A stretch of DNA of 6,914 nucleotides from JBBRLG01 sp038231495 (GTDB lineage Bacteria > Planctomycetota > Planctomycetia > Gemmatales > Gemmataceae), in assembly GCA_038231495.1 (NCBI GenBank), contig JBBRLG010000407.1:1-6914 (forward strand). The letters run 5' to 3'. The notes under the pieces are model-generated. The model had not been told where the DNA came from, searched no databases, and worked only from the letters and a program-made list of their open reading frames with translations. Each line of letters starts with the position of its first letter. Position 1 is the stretch's first letter. The position numbers were made by a program, and so were the translations under genes. This document shows positions 1 to 4,082 of this stretch, piece after piece.

Positions 1-438
1 GAACGGGCTGAAGGTGCCGAGGTCGAGGCCGTAGGCGCCCATGCCGACGAGGTGGCTGGCGATGCGGTTCATCTCGGCGATGACGACGCGGATGACGTTC
101 GCCTTTTCCGGCAGCTTCATGCCGCACAGCTTCTCGATCGCGAGCGAGTAGGCCAGGTTCATGTTCATGCCGGCCAGGTAGTCCATCCGGTCGGTGTACG
201 GGATGAACTGGATCGGCGTGACGTTCTCGCCGATCTTCTCGGCACACCGGTGCAGGTAGCCCAGGTGCGGCGTCACTTCGGAGATGACTTCGCCGTCGGT
301 CCGCAGCACGAGGCGCAATACGCCGTGCGTGCTGGGGTGCTGCGGCCCCATGTTGACGAGCATTTCGTCGGTCCGCACGTCGAATTCGACGACGGTTTGA
401 TCTTGCTTCTTATCGGAGTGGGTGGCGGTGGCCATCAT
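1..438 (-). CDS. nuoD: NADH-quinone oxidoreductase subunit D (NuoD), 5' part, runs off the window
   Basis: This is the 49-kDa subunit of respiratory complex I, a peripheral-arm protein that lines the quinone-reduction site next to NuoB. Only the first 146 residues lie in the window. After about 25 poorly conserved residues the family signature NMGPQHPSTHGVLRL appears (residues 29-43), then GYLHRCAEKI (about 60-69) and PYTDRMDYL (about 80-88). His38 and Tyr87, known from the Thermus homologue Nqo4 to contact the quinone headgroup, are both present. There are two adjacent ATG codons (438 and 435); I chose the first. It begins one base after the TAA of the upstream small gene and has only a weak ribosome site (GCGAGA), so translation is probably coupled to that gene. 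The remaining two thirds of the protein lie beyond the left edge. Confidence 0.97.
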   Translation of the reverse strand, partial: MMATATHSDKKQDQTVVEFDVRTDEMLVNMGPQHPSTHGVLRLVLRTDGEVISEVTPHLGYLHRCAEKIGENVTPIQFIPYTDRMDYLAGMNMNLAYSLAIEKLCGMKLPEKANVIRVVIAEMNRIASHLVGMGAYGLDLGTFSPF

Positions 439-439
439 G

Positions 440-691
440 TTATCTCGCTACCGAAGTAGACTCTGAACTGGATACGTATTCGGCCCGAATTCCAAGTGCG
501 CAGGCCTCAGCGGTCAATTGTTGTGCGACCTGGAGCGAATCGACCCGCAGTTCTACCGTCTCCCCAGCCAAAAGACGATTGACCGCGGCGTGGGCTTCAT
601 TCAAGGGCACACCTGCGGAAGCACGAATGAGTTTGGTCAGGCGGACCTTGTTCAGGCCGGGAGACCATCCGAGCAGACGGACGCTGGTCAT
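440..691 (-). CDS. Small protein resembling the C-terminal domain of ribosomal protein L7/L12
   Basis: This 83-residue protein sits between nuoC and nuoD. Residues 3-43 (VRLLGWSPGLNKVRLTKLIR, then an AGVPLNEAHAAVNRLLAGE-like stretch) follow the pattern of the L7/L12 C-terminal domain, where a beta strand leads into the K-x-x-x-I-K-x-I-R helix, a G-L-x-L-x-E-A turn and a second helix. A further helix (about 52-66, VAQQLTAEACALG) and a final strand (IRAEYV) complete the fold. The L7/L12 N-terminal dimerisation domain and hinge are absent, so this is not the ribosomal stalk protein itself. The ATG at 691 has AGGTAGG upstream, 23 nt separate it from the nuoC stop, and its TAA leaves one base before nuoD. 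That tight packing argues for a real, co-translated gene. Its function is unknown; a role in complex I assembly or regulation would be a guess from position only. Confidence 0.8.
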   Translation of the reverse strand: MTSVRLLGWSPGLNKVRLTKLIRASAGVPLNEAHAAVNRLLAGETVELRVDSLQVAQQLTAEACALGIRAEYVSSSESTSVAR

Positions 692-714
692 GATCTACCT
701 ACCTGTTCGTTCGC

Positions 715-1245
715 CTATCTGCCCCGAATGCCGTGGTATTCCAGCGGAAACTCGTAGTCTTTTCTCAACGGATGTCCGACCCAATCCTCGGCCAGTAAGA
801 TGCGGGTCAAGTTCGGGTGACCGGTAAAAAACACGCCGGACAGGTCGTAGACTTCGCGCTCGTGCCAGTCGGCGGTGCGCCACAACGGCGTGACCGACGG
901 CACCTCCGGCAGTTCCCCGGGCTTGTCATCCTTCCAGCGCGGCAGCACAACTTTGAGAACGAAGCGGTGTTTGTACCGGAAGCTGGAAAAGTGATAGACG
1001 ACTTCCAGGTGCGGCTCGAAGCCGGCCTTGGCGACCTTCTTGGGGTCGATTTCCAGGTAGTCCACGCCGCTGATGCAGTTGAGAAAATCGAACTCAAGTC
1101 GCGAGTCGGTCTTGAGGAACCGACACACTGCCAGCAGGTTGGACGGTTCGACCACGACGAACGCGTCGATGGCTTCGAGGTTCTTCGACTTGATCTTGTC
1201 GCCGACCTGCTGTTCGAGGCGGGCGATAATGTCGGCGGAGGTCAT
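715..1245 (-). CDS. nuoC: NADH-quinone oxidoreductase subunit C (NuoC, 30-kDa subunit)
   Basis: This 176-residue peripheral-arm subunit of complex I packs against NuoD and has no cofactor of its own. The family hallmark is near the C-terminus: WHEREVYDLSGVFFTGHPNL, then TRILLAEDWVGHPLRKDYEF. Upstream, SGVDYLE and the VVYHFSS-RYKHRFVLKV strands match the 30-kDa fold. Length is normal for a stand-alone NuoC, so it is not a NuoCD fusion; nuoD is a separate gene downstream. I chose the ATG at 1245 because AAGGA lies 9 nt upstream (1255-1259). The open frame extends upstream to a TTG at 1305, but those 20 residues are encoded by the hairpin repeat at 1264-1303 and do not look like protein. The stop is TAG at 717-715, 23 nt before the next gene. 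Confidence 0.96.
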   Translation of the reverse strand: MTSADIIARLEQQVGDKIKSKNLEAIDAFVVVEPSNLLAVCRFLKTDSRLEFDFLNCISGVDYLEIDPKKVAKAGFEPHLEVVYHFSSFRYKHRFVLKVVLPRWKDDKPGELPEVPSVTPLWRTADWHEREVYDLSGVFFTGHPNLTRILLAEDWVGHPLRKDYEFPLEYHGIRGR

Positions 1246-1263
1246 GGGGGGAAATCCTTGGAC

Positions 1264-1303
1264 GCCGCTTGCGGCTGAGCGAACGCGCTTAGCCGCAAGC
1301 GGC
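1264..1303. repeat. Strong hairpin (REP-like palindrome) between nuoB and nuoC
   Basis: Arms 1264-1276 (GCCGCTTGCGGCT) and 1291-1303 (AGCCGCAAGCGGC) are perfect reverse complements of 13 bp. Inside them a G-T wobble and four more pairs (AGCG/CGCT) leave a 4-nt loop at 1282-1285. Each arm is itself nearly palindromic (GCCGC-TT-GCGGC). It lies between the nuoB stop (1318) and the nuoC ribosome site (1255-1259), and no T-run follows in the direction of transcription, so it is not an obvious terminator. The core TAGCCGCAAGCGGC recurs with one mismatch at 3979-3992. It may be a dispersed palindromic element that adjusts nuoB/nuoC mRNA stability or expression ratio; that role is inference. Confidence 0.85.
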
Positions 1304-1317
1304 AAGACGGAAGGTGG

Positions 1318-1950
1318 TCACGCCTTGGCCGGCGCCGCCTTTTCCTTGGTGCGGCGGGCGAACTCGTTCTGTTTTTCCTGGGCCTTTTGCGGGTCCGCGT
1401 CGTTCAGCTCCGGCGGCAGCAGCGTGTAGCCGGTGCGCGACGGGATCGGCACCGTCAGCGGTTGGCCCTTGGTCAAGTCCTTCATCGCCTTGACCTTGTC
1501 CTGAATGCGCATCAAACCTTCCAGCAGCGCCTCCGGCCGCGGCGGGCAGCCGGGCACGTACACGTCCACCGGCACCACTAGGTCCACGCCCTTGACCACG
1601 TTGTAGCCGTACTTGTAATACGGCCCGCCGCCGCAGGTACAGGCACCCATCGCGATGACGAACTTCGGATCGGGCATCTGGTTGTACAGCCGGCGTACCC
1701 GGCTTGCCATTTTGAAGTTGACGGTGCCGGCCACGATCATCAGGTCGGCCTGGCGCGGCGTGGCGCGGAACGCGCCCGCGCCGAAGCGGTCGATGTCGTA
1801 GCGCGACGCGCCCGTCGCCATCATCTCGATGGCACAACAGGCCAGGCCGAACGTCATCGGCCACATGCTCGACTCGCGCGCCCAGTTGATCGCCTGTTCG
1901 AGCGACGTGGTGATGACGCTCTCCTCGAAACGCCCTTCCAGCCAGCCCAT
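1318..1950 (-). CDS. nuoB: NADH-quinone oxidoreductase subunit B (NuoB, iron-sulfur cluster N2 subunit)
   Basis: This 210-residue protein carries the terminal [4Fe-4S] cluster N2, which passes electrons to quinone. The four expected ligands are visible: the tandem C38-C39 in FGLACCAIEMM, C104 in GACTCGGGPYY, and C135 in VPVDVYVPGCPPRPEA. An extra Cys106 sits in the GACTC motif. The core ends at about residue 160. Beyond it is a tail with a TVPIPSRTGYTLLPPELND segment and then a Lys/Ala/Gln-rich end (EKQNEFARRTKEKAAPAKA) longer than in minimal NuoB proteins. The start is ATG at 1950 with AGGAG 8 nt upstream (1959-1963). It lies 61 nt after nuoA and is followed by the hairpin repeat and nuoC. 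Confidence 0.97.
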   Translation of the reverse strand: MGWLEGRFEESVITTSLEQAINWARESSMWPMTFGLACCAIEMMATGASRYDIDRFGAGAFRATPRQADLMIVAGTVNFKMASRVRRLYNQMPDPKFVIAMGACTCGGGPYYKYGYNVVKGVDLVVPVDVYVPGCPPRPEALLEGLMRIQDKVKAMKDLTKGQPLTVPIPSRTGYTLLPPELNDADPQKAQEKQNEFARRTKEKAAPAKA

Positions 1951-1958
1951 CGTATTTG

Positions 1959-1978
1959 CTCCTGTCCCGTCACGGGAC
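1959..1978 (-). promoter_or_regulatory. nuoB ribosome-binding site abutted by a short hairpin
   Basis: AGGAG at 1963-1959 is the nuoB Shine-Dalgarno sequence. Directly 5' of it on the transcript is the palindrome GTCCCGTGACGGGAC (1964-1978), with seven complementary bases either side of one central base; in RNA this gives about 6 bp and a triloop. The hairpin ends at the base adjacent to AGGAG, so it could affect ribosome access. The palindrome is seen directly; any regulatory effect is inference. Confidence 0.45.
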
Positions 1979-2011
1979 CGATTGTCGTTAAGAACCAGGA
2001 AATGCGCCGCC

Positions 2012-2713
2012 TCACGCGCCGGCTTCCACCAGGTTGCCGCCGCCGGGCGCTCCTACCGGGCCGTCGTCGGTCATGGCCGGCCGCGGATTCGGCGTGGCCG
2101 CCGGCCGCGCGGACGACAAGGTACTGCGTACCCATTCCAGGTCGCCCCGCCGCCACAGATACGCAAACCCCACCAACAGCACGCCGAAGAAGACGAGGAT
2201 TTCGGACAGCGACATCCATACCAGCCGCTGGGCGACGCCCCGGTTGGTTTGGTACTCGCGCTTCCGCCTACCGTCCTCGCGAACCTGATCGGCCTCCGGC
2301 AAATCCGCCGTCGCACCCAGGGTCGCGTAGTACGCCCGCTTGTCCCGATTGGCCGGGGATTTCGGAATCAGTTCGTTGACCTTGTTGCCGTAAGTCGTCC
2401 ACTCGTCGTTCGTGGCGGGTTGCGGCGACGCCGCCACGGCCTGGGCCTTGCCGAACACCTCCGCCCACGGGAAGAAGAACGCGACTTCCACGTCGAAGAT
2501 CACGAACAACAGTGCGACCACGTAGAAGCGCAAATCGAACTGAATCCAGGCACTGCCGATGGTCGGTTCGCCGCATTCGTAGACGGTCTTCTTCTCGGCG
2601 TCCGGCTTGTTGGGGCGAATGAATTTGCCCGCGACCAGGTGGACGAAGATGAAACCGATGCCGACCGCCAGGAACAACAGCACCACGGCAGCCAGGGGAG
2701 TCAGCGTTTCCAT
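2012..2713 (-). CDS. nuoA: NADH-quinone oxidoreductase subunit A (NuoA), enlarged form
   Basis: This is a membrane subunit of complex I beside the quinone site. At 233 residues it is far longer than the usual 115-150. TM1 is about residues 7-29. The conserved loop has KKTVYECGEP (41-50) and QFDLRFYVVALLFVIFDVEV leads through TM2 (about 61-82) to FFFPWAEVFG. TM3 (about 167-187, LSEILVFFGVLLVGFAYLW) is followed by the family motif YLWRRGDLEW. Between TM2 and TM3 lies a hydrophilic insertion of about 75 residues (89-165) with Ala/Pro-rich, charged and Tyr-containing stretches, and a 40-residue Pro/Gly-rich tail follows residue 195. All three helices and signature residues are intact, so this is an expanded but probably working subunit. 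ATG at 2713 has AGGA 9 nt upstream (2723-2726) and lies 19 nt after the DUF2203 stop. Confidence 0.95.
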   Translation of the reverse strand: METLTPLAAVVLLFLAVGIGFIFVHLVAGKFIRPNKPDAEKKTVYECGEPTIGSAWIQFDLRFYVVALLFVIFDVEVAFFFPWAEVFGKAQAVAASPQPATNDEWTTYGNKVNELIPKSPANRDKRAYYATLGATADLPEADQVREDGRRKREYQTNRGVAQRLVWMSLSEILVFFGVLLVGFAYLWRRGDLEWVRSTLSSARPAATPNPRPAMTDDGPVGAPGGGNLVEAGA

Positions 2714-2732
2714 GTCGCATTTTCCTATCGTC

Positions 2733-3173
2733 TTACGAATGCGCCGCGTCGGCCAGCAGCTTTTGCCGGCCCGCGAAGCCGTCTTCCAATTCGTGCCAGT
2801 GGGCCACCTCGGGTTCGCCCAGCCGCCAGCACAAGAGCACCTCGCGCCCGTTCATCAGGCACGGAAAGTCGAGTAGACCCGTGAAATAGTCTTTCAACTC
2901 GACGCCGAGCTGGCCCAGTTCCTTTTCCAGCTCGTGCATCCGCTCCTGGCCGCGCTCCAGTTCCGCCTCGGCCAGCAACAACTCTTCGCGGTGGGCCTCG
3001 GTCAGCGCCTTGCGGCTGCTCGGCGGGATGCGCGTCAACCGCCCGTGGCGTTCGCGCAGGTCTTGCGCCAGTTCGGCGATGTCGCCGGCGATCGCGCGCA
3101 CCAACGGCAGCGTGGCGTTGGCCTCCACGGCCGTGAAATACTTCTTTTTAGGGGGCTGCCTTTTCGTAGCCAT
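2733..3173 (-). CDS. DUF2203 family protein
   Basis: This 146-residue soluble protein of unknown biochemical role matches the DUF2203 pattern as I remember it. It has an N-terminal KKKYFTAVEANATLPLVRAI segment and a long charged helical middle (about 30-95, heptad-like, coiled-coil character: EELLLAEAELERGQERMHEL). It ends with the family signature GLLDFPCLMNGREVLLCWRL (99-118) and GEPEVAHWHELEDGFAGRQ (119-137). The single CWRLGEPE-WHELEDGFAGR block is the strongest evidence. There are no membrane segments or signal peptide. It is embedded between nuoI (40 nt upstream) and nuoA (19 nt downstream) on the same strand, so it is expected to be co-transcribed with complex I genes. I chose ATG 3173; an in-frame GTG at 3188 would add five residues (MQVVV), and neither start has a strong ribosome site. 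Confidence 0.9.
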   Translation of the reverse strand: MATKRQPPKKKYFTAVEANATLPLVRAIAGDIAELAQDLRERHGRLTRIPPSSRKALTEAHREELLLAEAELERGQERMHELEKELGQLGVELKDYFTGLLDFPCLMNGREVLLCWRLGEPEVAHWHELEDGFAGRQKLLADAAHS

Positions 3174-3213
3174 GACGACGACCTGCACACTCGATGACCA
3201 ACCAAAACTTCCG

Positions 3214-3786
3214 TCAAGCCTTCGGCGCGGCTGCTGGCTCCGGGGCCTTCTTCGGCGGCGGGGGCGGGTCGGGCGGCTTGGTCCACACCGGCTCGACGGT
3301 CAGTTTCGACCCGGCGATGGCGGTCGGGTTCAACGTGGCCTGGCCCCAGGCGGTTTCCACCGGCAGCTTGGCAAAATCGACGATGCAACCGTCGCGGCTG
3401 AAACAACTCTGGTCGTGGGTCGAACCCATGTAGATGCAATCGACCGGGCACGGATCGACGCACAGCGCACAGAACATGCACTTGGTGTAGTCGATCTTGA
3501 AGCCGTTGACGCGGAAGCCTTTGCCGACGGGGTTTTTAACCTTCTCGATGTAAATGCAATCGACGGGGCAGGCCTTGGCGCACTTGTCGCAGCCGATGCA
3601 GGTGGTCAGGTCGAAGCGGTGAAAGCCCCGGTAGCGCGGCTTGACGGCCACCGGCAGTTCCGGGTACTCGAACCGCTCGGTGAATGTCTTACGGCGGTAG
3701 GTTTGCAGGAAATACCACAGGGTCACGTACATGCCCTGGGCGACCGTCTTGACCGACTGTACGACGTTATGCAGCCACATTCGCAT
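3214..3786 (-). CDS. nuoI: NADH-quinone oxidoreductase subunit I (NuoI, 2x[4Fe-4S] ferredoxin-like)
   Basis: This 190-residue peripheral-arm subunit carries clusters N6a and N6b, which feed electrons toward cluster N2 in NuoB. An amphipathic N-terminus (MRMWLHNVVQSVKTVAQGMY, then VTLWYFLQTY) precedes two complete ferredoxin motifs: C63-x2-C66-x2-C69-x3-C73-P and C103-x2-C106-x2-C109-x3-C113-P. The C-terminus is a low-complexity Pro/Ala/Lys tail (PPDPPPPPKKAPEPAAAPKA) not needed for cluster binding. The open frame extends to ATG 3831, but a TATAAT box at 3843-3848 would put the transcript start at about 3835, so the start at 3786 (or ATG 3780, two codons later) is preferred. No strong ribosome site is visible. 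The gene leads the nuo operon here, whereas nuoI more often follows nuoH. Confidence 0.95.
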   Translation of the reverse strand: MRMWLHNVVQSVKTVAQGMYVTLWYFLQTYRRKTFTERFEYPELPVAVKPRYRGFHRFDLTTCIGCDKCAKACPVDCIYIEKVKNPVGKGFRVNGFKIDYTKCMFCALCVDPCPVDCIYMGSTHDQSCFSRDGCIVDFAKLPVETAWGQATLNPTAIAGSKLTVEPVWTKPPDPPPPPKKAPEPAAAPKA

Positions 3787-3842
3787 GGGAGTCTCGTTGC
3801 CCCTGACGCCGACCGGCACGGAAGACCACACACCCGCTGCTG

Positions 3843-3870
3843 ATTATAGAAGACGGGCCGGTTGCCGCAA
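3843..3870 (-). promoter_or_regulatory. Sigma70-like promoter for the nuoI-nuoD operon
   Basis: On the minus strand TATAAT (3848-3843) matches the -10 consensus exactly. A -35-like TTGCGG (3870-3865) lies 16 nt upstream and matches TTGACA at the first three positions. The predicted start near 3835 gives a leader of about 50 nt to the nuoI ATG at 3786. No operator palindrome is evident within the box itself. The spacing and the perfect -10 are seen; promoter activity is inferred. Confidence 0.6.
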
Positions 3871-3884
3871 GGCGTCGGGTTGTT

Positions 3885-3943
3885 AGTAGTCAGTTGTCAG
3901 TTGTCAGTGGCCGGAATTGGCTGACAGCTGAAAGCTGACAGCT
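3885..3943. repeat. Short-period CAGTTGT / AGCTGACAG repeat cluster upstream of the nuo promoter
   Basis: Positions 3885-3908 contain overlapping CAGTTGT and GTCAG words (TAGTCAGTTGTCAGTTGTCA is visible). Positions 3921-3943 contain two copies of AGCTGACAGCT-like sequence in the reverse sense (CTGACAGCTGAAAGCTGACA). The two halves are partly complementary (TGTCAG/CTGACA) around a 12-nt GGCCGGAATTGG centre, so they could fold. The region is non-coding. From memory, similar GTCAGTTGTCAGT runs occur as dispersed intergenic repeats in several phyla. No function can be assigned. Confidence 0.6.
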
Positions 3944-3968
3944 ATACTGCCCGCGGTCCAATGTGATG

Positions 3969-4047
3969 CAAACGCCCGTAGCCACAAGCGGCCCGCATGT
4001 GGGTGACCGTCTCCCACAAGCGGGCCGCTTGTGGCTACGGGCGTTTG
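3969..4047. repeat. Long near-perfect palindrome downstream of copA; possible terminator
   Basis: The arms 3969-3996 and 4020-4047 are perfect 28-bp reverse complements. After one A/A mismatch, six more pairs (TGTGGG/CCCACA) extend the stem toward a loop of about 9 nt. Each arm contains GTAGCCACAAGCGGC, with GTAG at 3978-3981 on the plus strand and at 4038-4035 on the minus strand. The sequence lies 35 nt after the copA stop and about 100 nt before the nuo promoter, so it could end copA transcription and shield nuo. No long T-run follows it. Its core matches the nuoB-nuoC hairpin (13 of 14 bases), which points to a dispersed family rather than a one-off terminator. Confidence 0.85.
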
Positions 4048-4082
4048 TGAAGGGAAGGCGGCCCGTCAAGTTGCCGTGCGGA

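Noticed and set aside
1246..1305. Upstream extension of nuoC to a TTG at 1305
   Set aside because: The added 20 residues are encoded by the hairpin repeat, while ATG 1245 has a proper ribosome site.
1829..2884. Plus-strand open frame of 351 codons opposite nuoA and neighbours
   Set aside because: It spans several convincing minus-strand genes and their gaps, has an Arg/Pro-rich composition and shows no domain.
3787..3831. Upstream extension of nuoI to ATG 3831
   Set aside because: It would start almost at the predicted transcript start, and NuoI proteins begin close to the MWLHN-like amphipathic helix.
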